DNA from: Ophiura sarsii
Lineage: Eukaryota > Echinodermata > Ophiuroidea > Amphilepidida > Ophiuridae
Assembly (NCBI GenBank): GCA_035610835.1
Contig: CM069459.1
Location: 25,063,636-25,127,635, forward strand
Reading direction: 5' to 3'
Length of the DNA: 64,000 bases
Every line of letters starts with the position of its first letter. The stretch's first letter is position 1. Below the pieces are notes generated by a model. The model searched no databases, had not been told where the DNA came from, and was given only the letters and a program-made list of their open reading frames with translations. A program made the position numbers and the translations under genes. Of the stretch, positions 1-10,394 are shown in pieces.

Positions 1-129
1 GATAAGTGTATTGAAAATGTGCCAAAAAGATTCATCGAAATGTCTAGAGCCTGTTTGGTAAAAAAATAAAAAATTGAAAGTTACTTTAAAGGACCCAAAC
101 AAAGTGTATGACTTTCTCTTGTTGCACTT
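1..129. mobile_element. Partial TA-flanked foldback (right end)
   Basis: The window opens inside the right arm of the same family as 11476-12085 and 23489-24109: CCTGTTTGGTAAA, ATTGAAAGTTACTTTAAA and CAAAGTGTATGACTTTC are shared. It ends at TTGCACTT before TA. The left arm is outside the window. Confidence 0.8.
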
Positions 130-210
130 TATATGGAAGTAATTGATAGTAATGATAGAGCAAAAGAAAATTCTCAAATTGACACTTATCTGATCATTTA
201 CAATTTCCAG

Positions 211-398
211 GTTCCGAGCTGTCCTTTGCTGTGGACAGGAAGCCTGCGTTTCATTTACCGTTGGGCAACGTGTCGCACACCACGACGGCAAAGAATGAAG
301 TAATCCTAGAATTTCACCAGAATGATGACGCTGAGGTATCGCTGATGGAGATGAGGTTCTATGTTCCACCAACAGAAGCAGATGCTAACCCAGTGGAG
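211..398 (+). CDS. SSRP1: SSRP1 exon (first in window): end of N-terminal/dimerisation region
   Basis: This internal exon is bounded by a polypyrimidine-CAG acceptor (ends 210) and a GTAAAT donor at 399. It enters with two bases of a split codon, then 62 codons. The peptide includes KNEVILEFHQNDDAEVSLME and MRFYVPPTEADANPVE, nearly identical to the vertebrate SSRP1 segment at about residues 115-180. SSRP1 pairs with SPT16 to form FACT, the nuclear histone chaperone that handles H2A-H2B during transcription and replication; this part belongs to the region contacting SPT16. About 110 residues of the protein, encoded upstream, lie outside the window. Identification is by recognised family similarity; exon edges are read from the sequence. 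Confidence 0.93.
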
Positions 399-939
399 GT
401 AAATTAGGACAAGGACATTATTTGGCGAGGGGGTGAGGCAGTTAGGGGAGGGGGAGGAGGGGGTTCAGGAAGTGATTTGTGTTTCTACATATCTACAAAG
501 GAGAGTGGAGGTATGAGAGAGGGAAGGTTCATTCAGTATTTAATACCAGATTGCTATCGAATTGCTACACATTGCACACCAAAAAACTTATCAAAATCGC
601 TTCTGTCTTCAAGAGAGGGTGTAATTTTATTGTATAAGGCATTGCTCTTTAGAAGAGTAAATGAGTGCAAAATTAACCACCAACCAACCTAAAAAGCAGA
701 CCAACCTGAAAAGCAGACCACATTGTGGATACTTAGCACTAGTTTACGTGATAGACTTATAAGATGGGCATTCATACAGACTTCCTCAAGACCAAATTCT
801 AACAGCATACTCTTACGTCCCTTTTCAGAACTGTGAACCTTTTTCTGTTAACAATGGGCATTTCATTTGATAAGCTAATTTAGGATCAACTTCTACCTAC
901 CTGTTACATCATCCTGCATTGCAAGGTCTGAGCCAGGAT

Positions 940-1330
940 TTGAAAGTTACCCGTTCAAATTTGAACACTCCAGTAGTATTTCTATTGCGGATGTTTAATT
1001 AGTGTAATCATCTCTATGCACCCATTATGCGGCCAATTTATATGAAGCACACCCTCGGGTGTGAATAGTAGCCCAATATTGCGCCCAAGTGGTGATCGCG
1101 AATGATTTTAGATTGTTAAATGCCTTAATGGTTGGATGAAATGAGCAAGCTTGTTTTTTTACGGTTGTATGTTTATAATAAATTGGGGATAAATATGCAT
1201 TTTTTTATTTGCTTGTCCGACACTGCCCTGATAAGATAAGATAGGTTGAGGATTTTCCCACCCGTCCACTTTAGAAACTGCCCGTCCAAAAGACGGGTGG
1301 ACGGCTCGGTAGCTAAGAACTTGTGCAAGG
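940..1330. repeat. Dispersed repeat, empty-site sibling of 21080-23100
   Basis: Shared blocks with 21080-23100: TTCAAATTTGAACACTCCAG, GGTTGGATGAAATGAG, TTTATAATAA, TTTTGTATTTGCTTGTCC-like, CTTTAGAAACTGCCCGTC and GACGGGTGGAC. This copy has no Tc1 insertion at the TTTATAATAA site. Function unknown; no coding seen. Confidence 0.75.
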
Positions 1331-1619
1331 ATGACCTACACAATGATACTGTAAAACACTATAAGTTTGTGGATACTTTATTTTGTGAATTTAAAATTAC
1401 TGCTATTTTAGTGGGCATTTAATTTTGTGAATCTGGACATTTTACTGTTACTTTCAGTTTCGCGGGTATTTAATTTTGCGAATCCACATCCCTCGCGAAA
1501 TTAAATCCTTCACAAAATTAAGTGGTTTTATAATATTCTGTAGACATCAAGTTTCCTGCCAAATTGAATCAAAAACCATTCTGATGAAATTATTTTTTCC
1601 TTTTCTTTTTGAACAACAG

Positions 1620-1714
1620 GAATTTCACGAAAAGATCCTGGCTAAAGCAGACATCATACAAGCTACTGGTGACGCCATATGCACTATTGAACAGATACCA
1701 TGTCTCACTCCAAG
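1620..1714 (+). CDS. SSRP1: SSRP1 exon: linker into the middle domain
   Basis: Acceptor AACAACAG ends at 1619 and donor GTAAGA starts at 1715. The exon starts in phase 0 and leaves two bases (AG) completed by the next exon to Arg. It encodes 31 codons including ILAKADIIQATGDAI and IPCLTPR, matching the SSRP1 stretch that links the dimerisation domain to the first PH-like fold of the middle domain. Phase agrees with both neighbours. Confidence 0.93.
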
Positions 1715-1779
1715 GTAAGAACAAGGAATCATGGGGAAAACACTAATATCTGGATCATTTTTAATGTTTTCTGGCTGTA

Positions 1780-1978
1780 AAAGTGGACATTTTCGCGGGG
1801 GTAATTTTTCGCGCTTTACCCATTTTGAGCCATTTGTACTTGTTTTTATTTTCACGGTTTTGAGCTTCCTTACATAGACCTACATACAAAATTAAAATAT
1901 TTGTGCGTTTATATTTTCAGGCTTGCTGAATTTAGCACGAAAAGCACAAAAATAAATGTAGCAAGAAAATGTCCACTT
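1780..1978. mobile_element. MITE-C copy in SSRP1 intron
   Basis: Inverted ends AAGTGGACATTTTCGCG and GAAAATGTCCACTT, flanked by TA. The internal TTCGCGCTTTACCCATTTT resembles other members at 28125, 34963, 48880 and elsewhere. About 200 bp, no coding. Confidence 0.8.
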
Positions 1979-2014
1979 TAATAGTATTCTATTGCTTTGG
2001 ACGTAATCTGTGCG

Positions 2015-2350
2015 CCAGGGCCAGAAAAAAATACAAATTTCCCGTCATGAAGAAAAATTCCCTTCATGTATTTTTTATTTTTTCAAATTTAAATTTCTGT
2101 CCAAAGTTAAAGATTTCCCAGGAACAAGGTTCCGGAGTTCCCAATTTTGTCCAGCCATGCGAGCACCATCTTTATCTGAATATGGTGGCTCTCTTGTAAG
2201 GAAGACCATGTACAGTTGACTTGCATAAAAGGTCAGGTAAAATGCATAAATGCACAAAAAGGGTAGTGCTTTGGGGTAAGGAAATACATAAAAGAGTTTG
2301 AAGGGGATTTTTCTTCATGACGGGACAATTTGTATTTTTTTCTAGCCCTG
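2015..2350. mobile_element. MITE with about 38-bp inverted ends
   Basis: Left end CAGGGCCAGAAAAAAATACA, then AATTTCCCGTCATGAAGAAA; right end is its near-perfect reverse complement (TTCTTCATGACGGGA...TTTTTTTCTAGCCCTG). Short ORFs inside are not convincing. Confidence 0.75.
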
Positions 2351-2964
2351 ACTTTTTGGACCAATCAATCAACAATTGGAATTTGGAATTCATCGCTCAG
2401 AAGTTAATTCAAGCAGAGCCTTTTCAACAACGTTTGGATTGATTATACCCTATTGCTGTAAAATCATGCAAGTAATAATGGCCCAATTGATGACAGATGC
2501 AGTATATGGTACACAGCTATTTTCTCATGCCTGCCAGTACCTGTAGAGGTACTGTGTGCCAAAGTACATGTGAAGTACAATAAAGTAGTTGTACAGTACC
2601 AGTAACTCTGCTATTATGTGGCTACTTTGTACCTTATAGGTACTGCACAGTCCCCAGACAGGTACTAAGCATAGAATACTTGTAACGATAGTGGCAGCCG
2701 AGTATCCATGGTGCTAGGGTTGACTATCAAATCAAAATTGTAATAAAAAAATGCCAAAATTGTTCTGATTTTTTTTCAAAAAATGTTAATAATAAACAAA
2801 AACAACCACAACAAATTCAGGGGTTGGTCGGGCTCATAGAACTTCTTTTTTTGTTGCCTTATTGTAAACTACACAAGACTCAAAGAAATACTCTAGAATT
2901 GTAACAATTGTTAAGTATATACAGGCATCTTATCCTATTTCTTTGTATTTTTCCCTTCTTTCAG

Positions 2965-3100
2965 GGGTCGATATGACCTTAAAATATTCCCCACATTTCT
3001 GCAGTTCCACGGAAAGACGTTCGATTACAAGATTCCATTCACTACAGTACTTAGATTATTCTTGTTACCACATAAAGATAACAGACAAATGTACTTTGTG
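2965..3100 (+). CDS. SSRP1: SSRP1 exon: first PH-like fold of the middle domain
   Basis: Acceptor TTTCAG ends at 2964 and donor GTAAGT starts at 3101. One base completes the split Arg codon, then 45 codons run to the donor. The peptide [19 protein letters not shown], followed by [19 protein letters not shown], is diagnostic of SSRP1/Pob3. This is the beta-rich core of PH fold 1 in the middle domain, which in the family binds H3-H4. No internal stops. A foldback element sits directly downstream in the intron. Confidence 0.95.
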
Positions 3101-3147
3101 GTAAGTATTGTATGGGAATTTAGCCTGAGTAAGTCCTGCCCTCGTTT

Positions 3148-3476
3148 GTTTGTTAGCCTATTCATACTTCGCCACTATTATCGACGTTTCACAACCGACT
3201 TAACTGGTTGTTTCTTCAGGAATGATGCTTTAGATCCAGAATCACTTTCGGTGTTTCTAGAAGGTTTGTGGATCAGCTAATTGTATGCATGTCTAAGTTG
3301 GAGAAGAGGAGAAACAGCTATGAACAGTGATGGGGACAGGGCTTATCAACTTAGTCCTGTATATGATCAGCTGATCTAGAAACCTATTAGCAAACACCAG
3401 AAGTGATTCTGGATCCAAAACATAATTCCTGAAGAAACAACCAGACAAGTCGGTTGAGAAATGTTGATAGGCCCAA
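3148..3476. mobile_element. Foldback element, arms of about 100 bp
   Basis: Left arm contains AACCGACTTAACTGGTTGTT, CTTCAGGAAT and CAGAATCACTTTCGGTGTTT; the right arm carries the reverse complement (AAACACCAGAAGTGATTCTG, CCTGAAGAAACAACCAG). Between exon 3 and exon 4 of SSRP1 as seen here. Confidence 0.75.
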
Positions 3477-4179
3477 ACAAAAAAACAATTTCGTTTCCAG
3501 TAGCATGCGCGCATTTATTTTTTTGATAGAAAAACAGAAAAAATCTATTGTTAGGGCACCATCTTTTGTCAAAATTAATGATAATAATAATTATAATACA
3601 AAATACTTAAAGAGCGCCTTACAGCAAGTTCTCAAAGCGCTTAAATACAAAGAGATAAGTACAAATACATAAAATACAAACGAAAAATATATGAGAGACA
3701 TGCAGGAACTGCATATCAAAAATACAGAGGGCCTGTACAATAGTTTGACAAAAACAATATACCAATCAATTAGACAATGTGTCCAACATGTTTCATGATG
3801 GCAAACGTCAAACACGTCACGGTTATTGTTGCTCAAATTTGCGCAAGTGAATTGTATAACTATGATTTCATTGATACCGGGGCTTTAAATCACAGCGTTT
3901 AATAAAAATGCATGTATGAGAGAAAGATGTCAGTGTTTATTCGTTTTTATGATAAATATGATGTTTTGTTCAATATAACTACGCGATTAAGGCTCGATAA
4001 ATATGTTTCTAACATATAATGGCAATGTTGTGCTTGTGGGACACCTCCTTTAAAAGAAATGTCAAATCATTCATCGCAAATGTCAATCCTGATGACCTTA
4101 TGCAAACAAGTGTCCCAGGGAATATTGATAGCAGCTAATATCTTGATGTTTCTTCATTTGTTTACTTTCTTATCTACAG

Positions 4180-4286
4180 CTTAGTCTAGATCCTCCAATT
4201 GTACAGGGGTTAACACGCTATCATTTCCTCATCTTGAGCTTCAACAAAGAAGATGACGATATGTCATTAGAACTCAATCTATCAGA
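4180..4286 (+). CDS. SSRP1: SSRP1 exon: middle domain, founder unit of a 98-bp array
   Basis: Acceptor CTACAG ends at 4179 and donor GTAAGT starts at 4287. It encodes LSLDPPIVQGLTRYHFLILS and then the acidic FNKEDDDMSLELNLS, matching vertebrate ISLDPPIKQGQTRYHFLILL. It leaves two bases (GA) to be completed by the next exon. I assign the coding exon to this first copy because only here is the upstream LSLDPPI part and a pyrimidine-rich acceptor present. Eleven further copies of the 3' portion plus donor follow in tandem; reading through any of them hits an in-frame TAA at the GAGTAAGT donor. Confidence 0.93.
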
Positions 4287-5375
4287 GTAAGTACAATTGT
4301 ACAGGGGTTAACACGCTACCATTTCCTCATCTTGAGCTTCAACAAAGAAGATGGCGATATGTCATTAGAACTCAATCTATCAGAGTAAGTACAATTGTAC
4401 AGGGGTTAACACGCTACCATTTCCTCATCTTGAGCTTTAACAAAGCAGATGACGATATGTCATTAGAACTCAATCTATCAGAGTAAGTACAATTTTACAC
4501 GGGTTAACACGCTACCATTTCCTCATCTTGAGCTTCAACAAAGAAGATGACGATATGTCATTAGAACTCAATCTATCAGAGTAAGTACAATTGTACAGGG
4601 GTTAACACGCTATCATTTCCTCATCTTGAGCTTCAACAAAGAAGATGACGATATGTCATTAGAACTCAATCTATCAGAGTAAGTACAATTGTACAGGGGT
4701 TAACACGCTACCATTTCCTCATCTTGAGCTTCAACAAAGAAGATGGCGATATGTCATTAGAACTCAATCTATCAGAGTAAGTACAATTGTACAGGGGTTA
4801 ACACGCTATCATTTCCTCATCTTGAGCTTCAACAAAGAAGACGACGATATGTCATTAGAACTCAATCTATCAGTCAGTACAATTGTACAGGGGTTAACAC
4901 GCTATCATTTCCTCATCTTGAGCTTCAACAAAGAAGATGGCGATATGTCATTAGAACTCAATCTATCAGAGTAAGTACAATTGTACAGGGGTTAACACGC
5001 TATCATTTCCTCATCTTGAGCTTCAACAAAGAAGATGGCGATATGTCATTAGAACTCAATCTATCAGAGTAAGTACAATTGTACAGGGGTTAACACGCTA
5101 CCATTTCCTTATCTTGAGCTTCAACAAAGAAGATGATGATATGTCATTAGAACTCAATCTATCAGAGTAAGTACAATTGTACAGGGGTTAACACACTACC
5201 ATTTCCTTATCTTGAGCTTCAACAAAGAAGATGATGATATGTCATTAGAACTCAATCTATCAGAGTAAGTACAATTGTACAGGGGTTAACACGCTATCAT
5301 TTCCTCATCTTGAGCTTCAACAAAGAAGATGACGATATGTCATTAGAACTCAATCTATCAGAGTAAGTACAATTG
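4201..5375 (+). repeat. 98-bp tandem array carrying exon 3' end and 5' splice site (12 copies)
   Basis: The unit runs from GTACAGGGGTTAACACGC to the donor GAGTAAGTACAATT. Copy starts are about 98 bp apart (4201, 4299, and so on), with only a few substitutions per copy (for example GATGACGAT/GATGGCGAT). The first copy is the true exon end. Ten of the eleven downstream copies keep GAGTAAGT; one (near 4873) reads CAGTCAGT and has lost it. 98 is not a multiple of 3, and each unit carries an in-frame stop, so the copies cannot extend the protein. High copy identity implies recent expansion or homogenisation. Confidence 0.95.
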
Positions 5376-6346
5376 ATATGCTTTATAATCAAATCAAAAC
5401 ACGCAAAACAACAAAATTCTAATAATTTGACATTTCATCTTTTGTTCTCAACACAAGAATTTTCAGGTGTTGCTACACTTTTCATTAGCAGACTATTGAC
5501 TTGAACTGACGGACTTGACCTATCGGAAATGTGACGTCAGCATTGTAACGTCATAGATTCTTGGTAATCGTTACTCATGATATTTTGTGACTTTTTGACT
5601 TTGTGAGATCATATTGAGTAATTAATACTATATATACAATTCAAAATAATTAAAAAATGATAATAATCCAGCCCGCCTTACCCAAATTTTCAATGGCATG
5701 TACGCCAGTACAACAAAAAGTTTTGTGGCCTAATTTAAAAAAAAAAGAGTTTTGTAATAGGGAACTATTTCTTGGAAATTTGGAATATTCAAAGTTTAGA
5801 ATAAAAAAGCTTCTAATGGACACCCTTACCCAAAAAATCCAGGTATTTAGCGCTATCCCTCCCATTGGAGCTCCTAAACCCAGAGGGCGCACATCGGGTA
5901 ATCCTGAAGTGATTTGCATATAAGTAAACAATATGCTTGTCAAAACCAATAAATTAATACTCACATATTGATATTTTATCCTCATATATCGGGGGATTTT
6001 AACAGAATGGCAATGATCCACTTTGGCGGGAAGAAACATCATCTTCAAAGTTGCTAGTTGGTAGTAGTGGATCATAGATGTGACTGAGCAAAAAAGTCCC
6101 CTCCTCGCGGTTGAGTGTCGAGTCCCCCCCCCCCTGGCTTTCTTGTTGCATACTCGACTTAAGATGGTGGCCTCATCATCCCAGTCTATGATATGATTTG
6201 CCCATTTCATACCAAAAGGCAATGTTAATGAGAAATGAATACTCACCATGTTTCCAAAACTGATGAACTTTCAATGAAAAAAATACTTGAGATATGGGCA
6301 ATACTATACCGCTGGACCCAGTTGGATTACCAGGACATCCTTGAAC
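5376..6346. other. Intron stretch without a recognised feature
   Basis: A long minus-strand reading frame lies at 5650-6249, but it contains no recognisable domain and is not supported as a gene. A C-run sits at 6124-6135. Nothing else recognised. Confidence 0.5.
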
Positions 6347-6600
6347 ATTAATGCTTTCTACACGGCAGTTGTCTGCAGACGACAGTTCCAAAATGTCACA
6401 AAATGTTTCAATAATGTCAACATTATTGGATTTCATCGCCATATTTGGAATCAGCATGAGAAATGCATTAAAATAAGTACAAACATGCCTAGTATTGGTT
6501 CTGTAATTCTTGAGAAAAGACTTTGAATGTTGGGAAAGATTCCTGAAAAATGTGGTTGTATATGGTAAAACTAATAATAGCTGCGTGGAAAGTGTTAAGG
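6347..6600. mobile_element. MITE-A copy 1
   Basis: Ends are AATGCTTTCTACACGGCAG and GCTGCGTGGAAAGTGTTAAG. Inside are the family blocks GTCTGCAGACGAC, CACAAAATGTTTC, ATATTTGGAATCA and ACATGCCTAGTATTGGTTC. About 250 bp, non-coding. Confidence 0.85.
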
Positions 6601-6947
6601 GTGCATGTTCTGATTACTTTTTTGGGGCAATTATTTTTTTCTTCACATCAAGATATTTTGATATCAGAAGAATCCCCATATTTTTCTCATTATGTCTGTC
6701 TTAGGGGCCAGAAATGTTCCATTTAGAAATTATAGCCTAAAATGTGGTGAATTACTGCCAAAGGTGGTTAACTACCAGCCAGTCAGTGTACTACTCAATG
6801 GGCAAATTGCTTGAGACCTTGTGCTTTTAAAATAAGAACCATTGGAGTTATGCAACTCAAAACTTTGGAATGCGACAATTTCAAGGATGACTTTTCATGA
6901 AAAATAGAAAACATCAAGTTGAAAATCGGGCCAGCAATCAGAACATC
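6601..6947. repeat. Dispersed repeat B, copy 1
   Basis: Same order and high similarity as 29161-29522: CACATCAAGATATTTTG, GGGGCCAGAAATGTTCCATT, TTACTGCCAAAGGTGGTTAA and TTGAAAATCGGGCCAGCAAT. No TIRs or ORF recognised, so class is unknown. Confidence 0.85.
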
Positions 6948-6999
6948 GACCTGTAATTGAATGATAGATTTATTGATTTATTGATTGATATGATTTCAG

Positions 7000-7128
7000 T
7001 GAGGACCTACAAGACAAATACCAAGGCAAGCTACAGAAAGAAATGACCGGAGCATCGTATGAATTGATCAGCAGACTCATGAAATCAATGACATCTCGCA
7101 AGATCACGATTCCAGGATCATTCCAAAC
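7000..7128 (+). CDS. SSRP1: SSRP1 exon: end of first PH-like fold
   Basis: Acceptor GATTTCAG ends at 6999 and donor GTAAGT starts at 7129. One base completes GA+T (Asp), then 42 codons and two bases (AC). The peptide includes DLQDKYQGKLQKEMTGASY, ELISRLMKSMTSRKITIPGS, matching the vertebrate segment with RFEGRLTKNMSGSLYEMVSR. The preceding intron (4287-6999) holds the 98-bp array, a MITE-A copy and dispersed repeat B. Confidence 0.94.
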
Positions 7129-7745
7129 GTAAGTGAATCATTTTTGTGGGTTTAATCCCCTCAAATCATGTAAAATCAGCCGTTTTTTGGCCGGAAATCT
7201 GTTGAAAAAATTGCTTCACACATGATTTTTTTTGCAGATTTTTGTGACATTTTAGATTTTAAAAAAAAAAAAAAAACCCAGACCGACCGACCCTACTTGA
7301 CAGGTCCGTCTGCCCGTAAAACAGGTTTTTGTTCTCATCACCCGAGTGTTGATTTGTTTATCTATGAACTAAAATGAACTCCGCTACAGATTACATCTGA
7401 TATGTTTCACTACACAAAAAGAACAAAAAATTTAGTAAAAAGTTGTCCTTTCAATTTTGGAAAATGAGAGCATGAGTTGATGTAATAATGCTGACCCAAA
7501 AAAAATGAGGTGAAATAGTATACCAATATATACTGAAAAACCAGAAATGTTTGCGAGTTTAACATTTTGCGAATCAGCAATACTGGCCTAATTTACAGCA
7601 TGAAAATGTCATGAATGTTAACTTTGCAATCCATTGCTACAAGGTAGATTGGAAATATTCACAACATGAAATTTTCACGAGTAAGTGCTCCTTGCAAAAA
7701 TAAGGAAAATTTAAACATTTCTGGTTTTACAGTACTGCGGTTTTA

Positions 7746-8003
7746 TTAACCCTAACCCCGAGGCACCTTTTCCAAAGATTTTTTTTTTGCGGGCAAATAG
7801 CGAGGGGGAAGTGCCCCCACGCCGGACCTTTGGGGGCAGAGGCAGACGATCTACCGCTAGGCCACGGGGGGAAACCATACATGGCGGAGTATATTCTGCC
7901 ATGCATATACCCTGGGGCCATTATCATCGAAAAACTGTTGAGCTGGGTGACACAGGCACACCGCATCGTAGTAATTCATAGTACTCAAGAGTGTTAGGGT
8001 TAA
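7746..8003 (-). mobile_element. TAACCCTAAC-capped tRNA-like element (diverged)
   Basis: Left cap TTAACCCTAACCCC, right cap GTTAGGGTTAA. On the minus strand the core reads GTGGCCTAGCGGTAGATCG, a good pol III A-box, but the B-box area is degraded. Same length class (about 260-280 bp) as members at 30542, 58836, 59171 and 63083. Confidence 0.7.
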
Positions 8004-8299
8004 GGGGCTCTTGTTAAAACTATGGACCTGAAATGATTAAGAAGATGGTACTGACAATGACGAGGCAAAGGTTTTTACAAGAGACCCAGATAATTGGCAG
8101 TATATATTTTGTGTTGACGTCATTCATCGATGTATGTGTATATTTTTTGTTTTTCTCAAATTGTTAGTGGTATTACATAGTGTATGTTAAAAAAATATTT
8201 TTATTACCACAAACAAAATGTTAAAAACACACAGCTGAAAATTATATACAGTTTCAAATCAAGAAATGAATTCAGAATAGTTTTTCCTTGGGAAAAATT

Positions 8300-8393
8300 A
8301 TTTGAGATTATTACCAACTTTATTTCAGTTGTCATAAATTAAGTCCATTTGTATTCATTTCCCATTGGGTGGTGCCAACAGCGGAATCCTCTA
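8300..8393 (+). pseudogene. Decayed duplicate of SSRP1 exon 6 acceptor region
   Basis: This stretch parallels 9202-9354: TTGAGA, TATTTCAGT, TGTCATAAATT, AATTCATT-like tract, then TTGGGTGGTGCCAACAGCGG compared with ATTGGCTGGTGCCAAGG...CAACAGCGG in the exon. Around 27 bases of exon sequence are missing, and the copy breaks off at CCTCTA where a TIR element begins. It cannot code. It shows that this exon border was duplicated too. Confidence 0.75.
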
Positions 8394-8968
8394 CAGTCAT
8401 CACAATAAGTAACTGACCAGGTAATAAACATGCTGATAACTCTAAAAGTATAACTCCTACATAAACATATTTAATTATAAAGTTGTTAAGAAATTTCTCT
8501 TCTTGAAGTTGAGATATTACACGCTAAGAATGGTTGAATAATAAGGAAGTTACAATCCCAAACGTTAGGGCAAGTCTGATTTTCATTTTAACATTTTCTT
8601 TTCAACACGGGGAGAGTATGACAGGTAAAGCATGTGTGTCGTATTAATCAACCGTAACAATGCCACCGGCCGACTATCCAACAACCAGGCCATCGACGGG
8701 TGAATTGGCACTACCACTACCAGTAATCAATAAGTTGCCGGTCTGAGTCCCCGTGTTGAAAATGAAAATGTGAAAATGAAAATCAGACTTGACAGTACAT
8801 TTGGGATTGTAACTTCCTTAATAATCAGCCATTCTTAGGGTGTAATATCTCAAATTCAAGAAGAGAAATTTCTCAACATGTTTATAATTTAATATGTTTA
8901 TGTAGGCGTTATACTTTTAGAGTTATCAGCACATTTATTACCTGGTCAGTTACTTTTTGTGATGACTG
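8394..8968. mobile_element. Tc1/mariner-type foldback with TA duplication
   Basis: Ends CAGTCATCACAATAAGTAAC and its reverse complement TTACTTTTTGTGATGACTG, each flanked by TA. Arms of about 200 bp are near-complementary throughout. No transposase. The CAGT start and TA target fit Tc1/mariner mobilisation. Confidence 0.88.
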
Positions 8969-9298
8969 TATATGTTTTTCTGGCCCTTCAGCATGTATAG
9001 AGTAAAACAGTCCAACGGTTATGCACAGGAAGTGTTGATTCATACATGATCAGGGGCAAGAAGGTTTTGATAGATGTGTTTTTGGCCCTTGAACATGATT
9101 AGAGCAGACTGCTCAAAGGTTATTCATAGCAAGTTTTACTTAGTACATGCTGAAGGGCTGAATGGAGATACGAGGTTTTGTCAGAATAGCGATGGGAGAT
9201 CTATTTGAGAATATTGCCATCTTCTATATTTGTTGAAAACAATTTCAGTTTTATATTGTCATAAATTTAATTCAATTGTTATTGATTTATTTTCACAG

Positions 9299-9520
9299 AT
9301 TGGCTGGTGCCAAGGCCATCAACTGTTCCTACAAATCCAACAGCGGATTCCTCTATCCATTAGAAAGAGGCTTCATGTTCGTCCACAAACCACCGATCCA
9401 CATCCGCTTCGATGAGATCTCTTGCGTCAATTTCTCCCGAGGCACCGGCAGCTCGCGATACTTTGACTTTGAGATTGAGACGCGGAACGGCAGTGTCTAT
9501 GTGTTCAGCACCATTGACAA
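9299..9520 (+). CDS. SSRP1: SSRP1 exon: second PH-like fold of the middle domain
   Basis: Acceptor TTTTCACAG ends at 9298 and donor GTAAGT starts at 9521. It encodes about 74 residues, including GFLYPLERGFMFVHKPPIHI, RFDEISCVNFSRG and RYFDFEIETRNGSVYVFSTI. These are the most conserved SSRP1/Pob3 signatures and make up the Rtt106-like PH fold 2. The largest middle-domain exon in the window. A decayed duplicate of its acceptor region lies about 0.9 kb upstream (8300-8393). Confidence 0.96.
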
Positions 9521-9956
9521 GTAAGTTTTGATGGTTGGAGATGGGGAGGATTGCCATCTTGTTTGCTTGATACAGGGATGCAAGACTTTCCGGAAATTAA
9601 TAAGGCCATGAAAAGAAAAATTCCGGAAATGATTTTTTTCTTTCTTTCTTCTTTTCCTTTATTTTGTTCCTTTTCCATTTCTGGAATCTGATGATGATAT
9701 TTCAGCATAAAAAGAGGCGAACATTTTCTTTTGTTGGGTGATACCCTCTAGCCGATTCTCCAGACAAGCCCTCATAAATGTTCGATGCCGCGCACATTAA
9801 ACTATCAGGGAGAAAAACGGGTCAAATTTGAGGGGAAAATCAGTCTCTGCATGCGCCACGGATGGAACCCTGGCCGCGTGTGTGCAAGTTTAAAACAATT
9901 CAATTTTTGTCACAAGTTGAACTCCGTGCAACTAGCAAGAAAGTTTGATTATTCTT

Positions 9957-10185
9957 TTTAACACTTTCCATGCGGCAGGCGTCTGCAGAAAACATTCCAA
10001 AATTTCACAAAATGCTTCCAAAATGTCAAACTTGTTGAATTTAATTACCATATTTGGTATTACCATTTGGAATGCATTGAAATAAGTGCAAACATGCCTA
10101 TTATTGATTCAGTACTTTGAAGTTAGGAAAGGTTTGTGAAAAATCTGTTTGTAATGGTAAAACCAATAGCTACGTGGCAAGGGTA
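9957..10185. mobile_element. MITE-A copy 2 in SSRP1 intron
   Basis: Starts TTAACACTTTCCATGCGGCA and contains GTCTGCAGAAAACATTCCAA, ATATTTGGTATTACCA and ACATGCCTATTATTG; right end GCTACGTGGCAAGGGT is decayed. Confidence 0.85.
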
Positions 10186-10242
10186 AACTTGACTTCAGAA
10201 TAGTAAGCTATTTAACTTTGACTGATTATTATCTCTTTTCAG

Positions 10243-10315
10243 AAATGAATATGGTCCTCTATTTGACTTTGTGAGCAACAAGAAATTAAGAGTGAAAAAC
10301 CGAGGAATGAAAGGA
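10243..10315 (+). CDS. SSRP1: SSRP1 exon: C-terminal helix of second PH-like fold
   Basis: Acceptor TCTTTTCAG ends at 10242 and donor GTGAGT starts at 10316. One base completes Lys, then 24 codons: NEYGPLFDFVSNKKLRVKNR plus GMKG. It matches vertebrate EEYGKLFDFVNAKKLNIKNRG and ends the middle domain. It leaves in phase 0, as the next exon requires. The upstream intron carries a MITE-A copy ending about 60 bp before the exon. Confidence 0.93.
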
Positions 10316-10394
10316 GTGAGTTATTAGATATTTTATATATTTATAGCGTGTTAAAATTTGGAGCTTGTTAAAATGTACTTTTTCACTAAACCAC

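Noticed and set aside
4201..5375. CRISPR-like or multi-exon protein repeat interpretation
   Set aside because: Units are contiguous with no variable spacers, and each carries an in-frame stop at the donor; this is a duplicated exon end in a eukaryotic gene.
5650..6249. 199-codon minus-strand frame, the longest lone frame outside SSRP1
   Set aside because: No recognisable domain, low-complexity and repeat-like composition, crosses intron of SSRP1; likely chance.
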